Shown here: one piece after another, positions 20,498-27,950 of the stretch
Position numbering within the stretch: position 1 is the stretch's first letter
Layout of the letters: each line of letters opens with the position of its first letter
NCBI GenBank assembly: GCA_946481735.1
Contig: CAMLOU010000036.1
Coordinates: forward strand, 1-30,569
From: an uncultured Cellvibrio sp.
GTDB taxonomy: Bacteria; Pseudomonadota; Gammaproteobacteria; Pseudomonadales; Cellvibrionaceae
Length of the DNA stretch: 30,569 nucleotides
Reading direction: 5' to 3'
The notes under the pieces: generated by a model
Told to the model about the DNA's origin: nothing
The model's database searches: none
Seen by the model: the letters and a program-made list of their open reading frames with translations, nothing else
Translations under genes and position numbers: made by a program

Positions 20498-21197
20498 AAC
20501 CCTTGAGCAGCAACTCGCGACGCACAATCTGAGTCTTAACGATTGGCGCGCGCTCTTGCAGCGACTGCTGGATTACGGCGTGCTGTGCCGTGACGACAGC
20601 CAGGTTGAAGCAGATTTTTACGATCAGTTCGTGCGCGTGCAGGAACTGGTTGATCAATATTTATCGCTGATAGGCATACGTTTTCAACACGATCCACATT
20701 TTCGCTTCGTGCGTTTAATCCCCCCCGGTGCGCGAGTACCGGGCCTGGAAGACGAAAGTGATGAACCTTCCGGCGGCGGTTTTCGCCAACGCTTGAGCCA
20801 ACACGAAATCGCGCTAATTCTGGTGTTACGTGCTGAGTATGATAAAGCCTTGCGCGAAGGTTTGATTGATGAGCAGGGGTGCGCGGCCTTGTCGTTAGAG
20901 GCGGTGGCCCTGGCGATGAAAAATTTGTTGCGCCGGGCGTTGCCGGAGAATGTGGGGGAGCGGCGGCAGGTGTTTAAGCGGTTGCGACAGTTGCGGTTGA
21001 TTCATTATGTGCAGGAAGCGGATCTGGATCAGTCGGAGAGTTGGATTAAGGTGCGGCCGTTGGTAGTGAATCTGGTGACGAATGAGTGGTTGGAGAAGGT
21101 TCGGCGGGATGTTGGGGAGTTGGTTCCTCAGGGTGATGAGAGTAATCAGGTCGAAAGTGGTGAAAATAGTCAAAGCGGAAAGCATTCTATTTTTTGA
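20481..21197 (+). CDS. jetB: Wadjet/Mks subunit JetB (MukE/MksE type, DUF4194-like)
   Basis: JetB is the small winged-helix (KITE) subunit that binds the kleisin JetA. The 238-residue product from ATG 20481 ([19 protein letters not shown]) has a helical N-terminus, a [15 protein letters not shown] strand region near residue 75, an [14 protein letters not shown] helix, and a C-terminal wing region ([21 protein letters not shown]). The frame is open further upstream to 20325, but that part lies within jetA and is not expected to be translated. The start is inside the end of jetA (17-base overlap), so the two are likely translated together. The last 40 residues are polar and probably disordered. 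The 3' third of the gene is markedly G/T-rich. Confidence 0.85.
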   Translation: MASLIETLEQQLATHNLSLNDWRALLQRLLDYGVLCRDDSQVEADFYDQFVRVQELVDQYLSLIGIRFQHDPHFRFVRLIPPGARVPGLEDESDEPSGGGFRQRLSQHEIALILVLRAEYDKALREGLIDEQGCAALSLEAVALAMKNLLRRALPENVGERRQVFKRLRQLRLIHYVQEADLDQSESWIKVRPLVVNLVTNEWLEKVRRDVGELVPQGDESNQVESGENSQSGKHSIF

Positions 21198-21207
21198 TTT
21201 GAGTGTG

Positions 21208-21310
21208 GGGAGTTGGGTGGCGTTATGGCAGACACGCCGTGAACCCATCCATGGGGGCTCAGCAGCGGCGTCCTGCCGCTGATGGTCTGCCATAACGCCA
21301 CCCAACTCCC
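21208..21310. repeat. 103-bp palindromic element 1 in the jetB-jetC gap
   Basis: Two perfect 26-base inverted arms (21208-21233 and 21285-21310) enclose a 51-base centre. The centre contains a second hairpin, CAGCGGC-GTCCT-GCCGCTG (21263-21281), and a CCATGG core. There is no coding capacity and I see no target-site duplication. From memory the centre resembles short dispersed palindromic repeats in marine and soil gammaproteobacteria, so it may be a MITE- or REP-like element. No proper T-run follows directly, although a weakly T-rich stretch begins about 10 bases later. Confidence 0.85.
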
Positions 21311-21331
21311 TTCGGCAAGATTTTCTTTCTA

Positions 21332-21361
21332 TTGAAATTTTCTGAAGGCTGAACTGCTAAT
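21332..21361 (+). promoter_or_regulatory. Possible internal promoter for jetCD
   Basis: TTGAAA (21332-21337, five of six matches to the -35 consensus) and GCTAAT (21356-21361, four of six matches to the -10 consensus) are 18 bases apart and lie between the two palindromic elements. If used, it would transcribe element 2 and then jetC and jetD. The match is modest. Confidence 0.3.
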
Positions 21362-21382
21362 CCTGTCGCTGGCACAGTACAA

Positions 21383-21488
21383 GTTTGGCATTAGGCCTTG
21401 TGTTTCGAAACCTTCAAGTCAGGGACGACTTGAAGGAGCTACAGGGATGTATTCATGCGTTTTCGAAACACAAGGTCTAATGCCAAAC
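21383..21488. repeat. 106-bp palindromic element 2 in the jetB-jetC gap
   Basis: Inverted arms of 28 bases (21383-21410 and 21461-21488) pair at all positions except one G-T wobble. Directly next to the left arm is a second perfect palindrome CCTTCAAGTC-AGGGAC-GACTTGAAGG (21411-21436), so the RNA or cruciform would form a branched structure. It differs in sequence from element 1 but has nearly the same length and design. No coding capacity and no obvious target duplication. It ends 50 bases before jetC. Confidence 0.85.
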
Positions 21489-21538
21489 GTGCTACGAAGC
21501 GCCTATCAAAAGTTATAAACAATTGACGGAAGTCATTT

Positions 21539-24500
21539 ATGTATCTGAAAAAATTTATCTACGTCAATTGGGGCAATGTGCCGAACACCGAATTTGAATT
21601 CGGGCCGATTAATTTATTTTCCGGCGGTAATGGATCGGGCAAGACCACCGCAGCAGATGCGGTGCAGACGATCATGACGGCTGCGCACGATAATCTATTT
21701 CATTTTAATCCGGGGCAAGACGAATCCAGTCAGCGGGGGCGGGGCGGTAAGCAGGTGCGGACGCTGGCGTCTTATGTATTGGGTTGTGATGATGGTGCTT
21801 ACGCGCGCCCTTATGGGTGTGACGGTTATCTGGCCGCTGTGTTTTATCCGACACAGGGTGAGGCGAGCGAACCCTTTACCGCGTTGATGGGTATGCGCGC
21901 GGTGATTGAGGGTGCGGGTCAGCAGCGGGTGGCGCGGCTTGAGGAAACGCAATTTTTTATCTTGCCGGATGTGATCCTGAATCTGGCTGATTTGCTCAAA
22001 GAAGACAAAAGCGGGCGTTATGTGGTGCCGCTGGATCGTGTGTATGCCGGTTTGCGCCGGCAGTTTGGCAGTGATCAGGTTGAAAAGTACGATAAGAAAA
22101 AAGCCTATTTGTGTCGGCTGTATGGCATCTTGCGCGGCAGTAAAAAAGACGCGGTGTCCGAGCGGGAGGCGATGAATGCGGCGCGGGCGTTTTCGCGGTT
22201 CATGGCGTATAAGCCGATCAAGGGTATTGATGAATTTGTGGCGACCGAGGTGCTGGAGTATCGCGATCTGGGTGAAGCGATTCGCAATGTGTCGGCGATG
22301 CTCAAGCGGATTCATACCATGGAATCCGACGCGCGTCAGTTGCGTGAGGCGATTACGCGGATGGCGAATGGTCGCGATATCGCAGACAGTTTTATTGCGA
22401 ATTGGCTGGAGCAGCAGGTTGTGTATTACAGCCTTGCACGGCGGCGTTATAACGATAGCCAGGCGCGTTATCTGAAAGAGAAACAGCAACAGCAAGGTTT
22501 GCGTGAGCAGTTGGCTGGCAATGAGCAGGCGCTGTTGTTGTGCGAACAGCGTCGCGAAGAACTGAACCAACAGATTCTTGATGTCAACGCGCGCCGTTTG
22601 GGTGTGCCGGCGCTACGCGATAAAGACCAATTAACGGCGGATAAGAAACAACTGGAGCAGCAGATTCATCAGGGTGTTCCTGAGCTGCTTAAGCAGGATC
22701 AACAACTGCAATTTAATCATCAGGCGGCGCAACAGATTATCCATGCCCTGCGGCAAACGTCCATCAGCCTGGTTATCCCTGCATTGGCTGACAAGCCGCT
22801 ACAAAAGCTCACCAAACAATTAATCGATGACGAATTGCATATCGACTTCCACCAGTTGTTAAACCGCGACTGGATTGATATCACCCCGCTGGAAGATAAG
22901 CTGGACGCCGCATTGCAACAGCAATTGCTGCACAACCAGTTGGTGTCGCACTGGTTTGGTGAGGCAGCTGCGCAGCGCGATAACCTGCGTGATCAGCTGG
23001 CGCAAGAGCGCGACAAACGTCAGCAACTGGCGGAGCGTTTGCAAAAACAAGTGGATGCCAAACAACGTGATATCCACGGCCTGGAATCCAACCAGGTAAC
23101 TTATCCAGGCTTTGTGCGTGCGGCCCTGGAGCTTTTGCATCACCAGTGTCCCGAGGCGGATGCCCGGGTGTTATGCGATTACGTGGAAGTCATGGATCGC
23201 GAATGGCAATCCGCTATTGAAGGTTATATCGGCGCCGCGCGGTTCGGCATTATTGTGACACCGGAGTGTGAAGCCGAAGCGATCAGGCTGGTGCGCAATA
23301 TGCCGGGGCAGGGTAAAAGCGCGCGGGTTATCCAGGGCGATAAAGCGCGGCGCGATATGGAGAAATTATCCAGCTTACCGAGCAATTCCATCGTGCAGGT
23401 GATGAGTTTTACCCACGCTACTGCGGAATATTATTTAAAAGCAAGTTACGGCAATGTCGAGCGTGTCGCCGATGCCCAAGCCCTGCGCAATACCCGCCGG
23501 GGTTTGACGAAAGATGCCATGGGGTCGGGCAATTACGCGATGTTCAGCTGCGATATTCCCGACAGCGAACTGGTTTTTGGCCAGGAAGCCCGTGAGCGTG
23601 CTCTGGAAGAAAAGCGCCGTGAACTGGAGCAGTTAACCCACGAGTGGCAGGAAGCTACTGACCACGCCAATGAAATTCAACAGCTCTTGCGCGCCGTGGG
23701 TAAGCTTAAGCCCGTCAGCTATGCCGATGTGCTGCAAACCATGTTGGTGGCGCAGCGACGGGTGCAAACTATTGACGAAAAATTGCAACAGCTGGACCTC
23801 AGCGATTTTGCCGCCCTGGATGAGGAACTGGCAAAACTGCGCGAATCGGATAAAGCCCTTGCGCAGGAACTCAAACAACTCACCGAAGCGCGCGTAGACT
23901 GCAAGGCCAAGCTTCATAATGTGGATGATCGCTGCCGCGCGTTGGATACCGAGCAAGACAAAACGCTGGATATTGTTGATCGCGCTGAAGAGAATCTGCG
24001 CAGTGTGGCGGCGCTTTGGCCAGACTTCGATCCGGAACAACGGCTAAGCCTGGCAGACCAGGATTGCGCGCAGCATGAATTGGCTTATTTTGAGCAGCAA
24101 TTGCAGACGACGACAGCGGAATTAAAAAGCCATCTGCACCGTTTGCAGCAGGCTGTCTTGCAGCACAACCAGTTTTGTAAAACCGCTGACAGCCTGATGT
24201 TTAACCTGGACTTCAGCGATGACTTGGGGCAGAAAAATTTCCGCGAAGTCTGTGAGATCCGCCGGCATTTCGACAAACTCTATAATCGCGATAAAAACCA
24301 TATTCTCGCGCAGCGGCATGCGGAACTGGAGTCGTTACGCCACAGTTTCAACAATGCCTTTGTCACCAACCTGTGCCATTCGATTTATCAGGCAATCAAC
24401 GACGGCAAAAAAATCCTTGATGATTTGAATAAGGAACTGGAGCACCACCGCTTTGGTGCGGACCGCGAACGTTTCCGTTTTGATTACGACTGGGTGCCGG

Positions 24501-25180
24501 AATTCAAGGAATATTGGCAGTTCTTTAAAGCGGTGATCGACAATCCCAGTCTGGGAGATGGCGAGACCTTGTTCGAGATGAAGCTTGAGCCAAAACATCA
24601 ACAAGTGCGCGAGCGTTTGATGACGATGTTGCTCGATGAAGACGAACAAAAAGCCCTGCGCGAGCTGACGCGTATTGCGGATTACCGCAATTATCGTCGC
24701 TATGAAATCTATAAGGAACCGGAAGGTAAACAACCCATTGCGTTAAGCCAATACGGCACCGGTTCCGGCGGCCAGCTGGAAACACCAGCCTATATTATTC
24801 GCAGCGCGGCGATTACCTCTGCATTCCGCTTCAATGAAGGTAACAGTCACCTGCGCATGGTATTGGTGGACGAAGCCTTCTCCAAGATGGACGAACATCG
24901 CTCACGCGAGGTGATTAATTATTTAACGGAAAGTTTAGGCTTGCAGCTGTTATTTATCATGCCCAGCAGTAAATCCGGTCCCTTTATGGATTTAATCTCC
25001 AACCAATTTGTGTTCAGCAAATGCCCCACCGCTGAAAGCGTAGGTGAATTAAAAAGCCGTGTGGTGCTGGATCGCCAACAATGTGCGCCGGAGAAGATAA
25101 AAAAACTGATGGAAAATCACCGCCGTACGATTCGGCAGCAAGCGGCGCTGGATTTTATGCAGGAAGTGGAGACTGATTGA
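21539..25180 (+). CDS. jetC: Wadjet/Mks SMC-like ATPase JetC (MukB/MksB type)
   Basis: JetC is the SMC motor of the Wadjet complex. It dimerises through its hinge and uses ATP to extrude DNA loops, so that small circles are recognised and presented to JetD. The 1213-residue protein has an N-terminal head with Walker A GGNGSGKTTAADAV (about residues 29-42), long coiled coils (about 270-520 and 690-980), a hinge at about 535-680, and a C-terminal head with signature-like YGTGSGGQLETPAYI and Walker B MVLVDEAFSKMDEHRS. All ATPase elements look intact, so the gene should be functional. A GGAAG element lies 6 bases before the ATG. The 5' 900 bases share the G/T-rich composition of the jetB 3' end. 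Its stop overlaps the jetD start. Confidence 0.9.
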   Translation: MYLKKFIYVNWGNVPNTEFEFGPINLFSGGNGSGKTTAADAVQTIMTAAHDNLFHFNPGQDESSQRGRGGKQVRTLASYVLGCDDGAYARPYGCDGYLAAVFYPTQGEASEPFTALMGMRAVIEGAGQQRVARLEETQFFILPDVILNLADLLKEDKSGRYVVPLDRVYAGLRRQFGSDQVEKYDKKKAYLCRLYGILRGSKKDAVSEREAMNAARAFSRFMAYKPIKGIDEFVATEVLEYRDLGEAIRNVSAMLKRIHTMESDARQLREAITRMANGRDIADSFIANWLEQQVVYYSLARRRYNDSQARYLKEKQQQQGLREQLAGNEQALLLCEQRREELNQQILDVNARRLGVPALRDKDQLTADKKQLEQQIHQGVPELLKQDQQLQFNHQAAQQIIHALRQTSISLVIPALADKPLQKLTKQLIDDELHIDFHQLLNRDWIDITPLEDKLDAALQQQLLHNQLVSHWFGEAAAQRDNLRDQLAQERDKRQQLAERLQKQVDAKQRDIHGLESNQVTYPGFVRAALELLHHQCPEADARVLCDYVEVMDREWQSAIEGYIGAARFGIIVTPECEAEAIRLVRNMPGQGKSARVIQGDKARRDMEKLSSLPSNSIVQVMSFTHATAEYYLKASYGNVERVADAQALRNTRRGLTKDAMGSGNYAMFSCDIPDSELVFGQEARERALEEKRRELEQLTHEWQEATDHANEIQQLLRAVGKLKPVSYADVLQTMLVAQRRVQTIDEKLQQLDLSDFAALDEELAKLRESDKALAQELKQLTEARVDCKAKLHNVDDRCRALDTEQDKTLDIVDRAEENLRSVAALWPDFDPEQRLSLADQDCAQHELAYFEQQLQTTTAELKSHLHRLQQAVLQHNQFCKTADSLMFNLDFSDDLGQKNFREVCEIRRHFDKLYNRDKNHILAQRHAELESLRHSFNNAFVTNLCHSIYQAINDGKKILDDLNKELEHHRFGADRERFRFDYDWVPEFKEYWQFFKAVIDNPSLGDGETLFEMKLEPKHQQVRERLMTMLLDEDEQKALRELTRIADYRNYRRYEIYKEPEGKQPIALSQYGTGSGGQLETPAYIIRSAAITSAFRFNEGNSHLRMVLVDEAFSKMDEHRSREVINYLTESLGLQLLFIMPSSKSGPFMDLISNQFVFSKCPTAESVGELKSRVVLDRQQCAPEKIKKLMENHRRTIRQQAALDFMQEVETD

Positions 25181-26355
25181 TGCAGCCACCGGTTTGGTTT
25201 CAGGATAGTGCGGCCAAACCGATCACGGATGTGCTGCGCTGGTTTATTGTGCAATTGAATAACATCGAACCGGAACAGCGCCGCCGTCCGTTAACGCGGA
25301 AATTAACAGCCAGAACCTTACCCGCGTTATTTGATTTCAGTCGCGCGGACGACATTGATTTTCTTCAGGAGGCACTCCAGGAACTCGCTGAATCGCCTTA
25401 CAGTATCTGGACCCTGTCGCCAGCACGTGGGGCCAATGGCGAAATAACATTAACGCTCAATTACGCCGCCGAGCCGATCCTGCGTGGATGGCTGAACATG
25501 CCGCGTGTTGATCCGGCGCAGCAAGCGTGGTTAGCGGCACTTGAAACATGGCCGACGCCAGCGGAGCTGGATAGCGACGCCTTACGCTCATCCAGTTATC
25601 CCGGCATTTATCCTCCCGGTGAATTATTGACTGCGCTTACCCGACTCGTTGCGCTGGTGCAGCAAAAGAATAACGAAAAATTCACCTGGCGCCGCCTGAG
25701 CGCTCATTGTTTTTGGGGCGATTCAAAATACCTGGATTCCATTTCTCGGCAACAATGGTTATTGAATGTGTGTCCACAACTTCAAACACACATTGAAAGC
25801 CGGACCTTATTGCTCAACGTATTTTTAGTAGACGCGCCCCAGGCAATCTTACTGATCGAAAACCAGGATACTTTTTGTTGGTTGATGAAACTCAGTAAGG
25901 AGGTTGACGCTTTACGTCATTTACATCTGGTCTATAGCCAGGGTTTTATGGGTAGTGCGCAGCGCAGTCGCGACGCGAGGGCAGTGCAATTTATGTATCA
26001 GGGAAGTGCAGCGAACGCACAAGCATTTCACGCGCAATGGTTACAGGATACTGAGCTGGAACTGCCGATATTTTTCTGGGGTGATCTTGATTATGCCGGT
26101 ATGTCCATCATCAAATCCTTGAGGCAGGTGTTTCCAGCCTTAACGGCATGGAAGCCGGGATATCAGCCCATGCTCGCGGCCTTGCGCGAGGGCGCAGGTC
26201 ACACACCGGAACAGGCGGGCAAGGCGGCCCAGTTGCTGCCCGAAGCCAGCGGCTGCGAATACACCGACCAATCGCTCTTACCGGGCTTGATCGAAACGGG
26301 CCGTTTTATCGATCAGGAATGGGTTACCCGGCCGATGTTGGTGTGCTCGGGCTGA
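25180..26355 (+). CDS. jetD: Wadjet/Mks Toprim nuclease subunit JetD (DUF3322/DUF2220)
   Basis: JetD is the nuclease of the Wadjet complex; it has a Toprim fold related to topoisomerase VI/Spo11 subunits and cuts the plasmid held by JetABC. The 391-residue product has an N-terminal DUF3322-like region (about 1-180), a central segment with GDSKYLDSISR near residue 185, and the Toprim core: Glu227 in LLIENQDTF and the Asp pair Asp302/Asp304 in FWGDLDYAGMSI. These metal-binding acidic residues are conserved, so activity is expected. The ATG overlaps the jetC stop (TGATG). The 3' end overlaps the convergent response regulator by 32 bases. No terminator is visible. Confidence 0.87.
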   Translation: MQPPVWFQDSAAKPITDVLRWFIVQLNNIEPEQRRRPLTRKLTARTLPALFDFSRADDIDFLQEALQELAESPYSIWTLSPARGANGEITLTLNYAAEPILRGWLNMPRVDPAQQAWLAALETWPTPAELDSDALRSSSYPGIYPPGELLTALTRLVALVQQKNNEKFTWRRLSAHCFWGDSKYLDSISRQQWLLNVCPQLQTHIESRTLLLNVFLVDAPQAILLIENQDTFCWLMKLSKEVDALRHLHLVYSQGFMGSAQRSRDARAVQFMYQGSAANAQAFHAQWLQDTELELPIFFWGDLDYAGMSIIKSLRQVFPALTAWKPGYQPMLAALREGAGHTPEQAGKAAQLLPEASGCEYTDQSLLPGLIETGRFIDQEWVTRPMLVCSG

Positions 26356-26962
26356 TGCGCGGAAACACCCGCGACAGTTTGCGCTGCAAGGTCGCATGGT
26401 CAATGGGCTTGGCAATATAATCATCCACGCCTTCCTCAATCGCGGCGCGGATTTGTTTGGCCTCGGTGATGGCGGTGACCAGCATAAAGCAGGTGTCCTG
26501 ATAGCGCTCGGCGGCGCGCATGGCATTATGAACATCCAGGCCGTTTTTCAATGGCATGTGCCAGTCGCAGAGTACCAGGTCATAGATAGGGCTAGCGCCA
26601 AATAACATGCTGACGGCTTTGAGGCCATCTTTGGCGAGGTCGACATGTTTGATGCCCATGCCGTGCAGCAGGGTAATGATCAGTTCGCTGCTGGCTTCGT
26701 CGTCTTCGGCGAGAAGTACGCGAATTTTTTCGGGCGGCAACACCTGGCGGCGCTGCGGGACACTGAGCTTGGCAATATCGCCAGTGTCGCCGGCTTTCTC
26801 CGGTGGAGCCAGCTTGCGCAAAGCGCTGTCGAGCTGCGCCAGGGTTTCCTGGTTTTGCGCCTTGCTGCTGGCGAATTCCGGATTATTCAGATTTTTTTCC
26901 AGCCAATCCCGGCGGTGGCTGAGGGTTTTTATCACAACCTGTAACTCGGTTTTGGTAAACAT
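26324..26962 (-). CDS. Response regulator with N-terminal helical region
   Basis: The 212-residue protein has an N-terminal region of about 75 residues that looks helical and unassigned (MFTKTELQVVIKTLSHRRDW). A receiver domain follows (about 79-205) with the acidic pair Asp87/Asp88, phospho-acceptor Asp133 in LVLCDWHMP, Thr163 and Lys185 in YIAKPID. There is no DNA-binding or enzymatic output domain, so it probably works by protein contact, like CheY-type regulators. The start ATG at 26962 has AAGGTG upstream at close spacing; a longer frame starting at 27007 is less likely. It is divergent from the ATPase gene and convergent with jetD. No histidine kinase is nearby. Partner and output are unknown. 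Confidence 0.88.
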   Translation of the reverse strand: MFTKTELQVVIKTLSHRRDWLEKNLNNPEFASSKAQNQETLAQLDSALRKLAPPEKAGDTGDIAKLSVPQRRQVLPPEKIRVLLAEDDEASSELIITLLHGMGIKHVDLAKDGLKAVSMLFGASPIYDLVLCDWHMPLKNGLDVHNAMRAAERYQDTCFMLVTAITEAKQIRAAIEEGVDDYIAKPIDHATLQRKLSRVFPRISPSTPTSAG

Positions 26963-27063
26963 ACTGCACCTTGTCTGCGCGCCAATTTTTAGTCCAATAT
27001 AGACCACTCTGCCGTGTTTGGCAGGTTGACACCCGCATTATTCTGACGATTCCAGGAGTTGTT
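26963..27063. promoter_or_regulatory. Divergent promoter region between response regulator and ATPase genes
   Basis: This 101-base gap must serve both directions. On the plus strand a perfect TTGACA lies at 27026-27031, but no good -10 box follows at the usual distance. On the minus strand a TATATT lies near 26998-27003 without a clear -35. A small palindrome CTGCC-GTGTTT-GGCAG at 27009-27024 sits between them and could bind a shared regulator. Confidence 0.3.
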
Positions 27064-27927
27064 GTGACCCAGTTTGATCATCTTATCGCCCGCCTCGAAC
27101 AATTGATTGATCGCGTGGAGACTGTGCTGCCCGCCGCGCCGCCCCGGCCCGACTGGAGCGCGAGTGCGTTTCGCTGGCGTCAGCCGGCCAGCGGTGCAGG
27201 CTATCTGCAGGCCGTTAAAAATCCGCATCGGGTTGCCTTGGCGTCGCTGCAAAATGTAGATCGGCAGAAAGAGGCAATCCTGCGCAACACGGCCCAGTTT
27301 GTTGCCGGCCATGAAGCGAACAATGTGTTGCTCACGGGCGCGCGGGGTACAGGCAAATCCACCTTGATCAAGGCCTGTTGGAATCACTTTGCCGAACAGG
27401 GGCTCAAACTGATTGAAGTCGATAAGATCGATTTGCTGCATTTGCCCGATATTGTCGATCTGATTGGCGAGCGCTCGGAACGCTTTATTATTTTTTGTGA
27501 TGACCTCTCCTTTGAAGAGGGAGAGATCACCTATAAAGCATTAAAATCTGTGTTGGATGGATCTATTTCCGCGCCCACGCCGAATATCCTGTTCTATGCC
27601 ACGTCCAATCGCCGTCATTTGCTGCCGCAGAAGATGCGCGAGAATCTGGATGTGAGCTATGAAGATGGCGAGGTCCGGCCCAACGACAGCACCGAAGAAA
27701 AAGTATCCTTGTCGGAGCGCTTCGGTTTGTGGCTCAGTTTTTATCCGTTCTCGCAGGACGAATACCTGGTAACAGCGCGTTATTGGGTGGCGTATCTGGG
27801 GGGGCAATGGACCGACGCTACCGAACCGGAAGCCTTGCGCTGGTACATGACGCGCAGTGCTCGCAGTGGCCGCGTCGCCTGGCAGTTTGCAAAAGATTAT
27901 GTAGGGCGACAGTTTAATCAACAGTGA
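27064..27927 (+). CDS. DUF815-type AAA+ ATPase
   Basis: The 287-residue protein starts at GTG 27064, preceded by AGGAG at 5-base spacing; an in-frame start at 26971 would pass through the promoter region and is rejected. Walker A is LLTGARGTGKST (about residues 89-100) and Walker B is FIIFCDDLSF (about 141-150), with a sensor-like YATSNRRHLLP and an Arg-rich C-terminal region. This pattern and length match DUF815 ATPases, whose cellular role is not known to me. It lies 23 bases upstream of ovoA, so the two are likely co-transcribed. A link between the ATPase and ovothiol synthesis is only inferred from proximity. Confidence 0.85.
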   Translation: MTQFDHLIARLEQLIDRVETVLPAAPPRPDWSASAFRWRQPASGAGYLQAVKNPHRVALASLQNVDRQKEAILRNTAQFVAGHEANNVLLTGARGTGKSTLIKACWNHFAEQGLKLIEVDKIDLLHLPDIVDLIGERSERFIIFCDDLSFEEGEITYKALKSVLDGSISAPTPNILFYATSNRRHLLPQKMRENLDVSYEDGEVRPNDSTEEKVSLSERFGLWLSFYPFSQDEYLVTARYWVAYLGGQWTDATEPEALRWYMTRSARSGRVAWQFAKDYVGRQFNQQ

Positions 27928-27950
27928 TCAACCAGTAACAGGATAACCGC

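Noticed and set aside
21208..21488. Possible CRISPR array or insertion sequence in the jetB-jetC gap
   Set aside because: There are no repeated direct units with spacers and no transposase frame. The structure is two separate inverted-repeat elements.
21695..22570. Minus-strand open frame of 291 codons opposite jetC
   Set aside because: It overlaps the JetC ATPase head and first coiled coil. The Arg/Thr/His-rich composition is explained by the G-rich coding strand.
26971..27063. Longer start for the DUF815 ATPase at 26971
   Set aside because: It would run through the divergent promoter region. GTG 27064 has a well-spaced AGGAG site.
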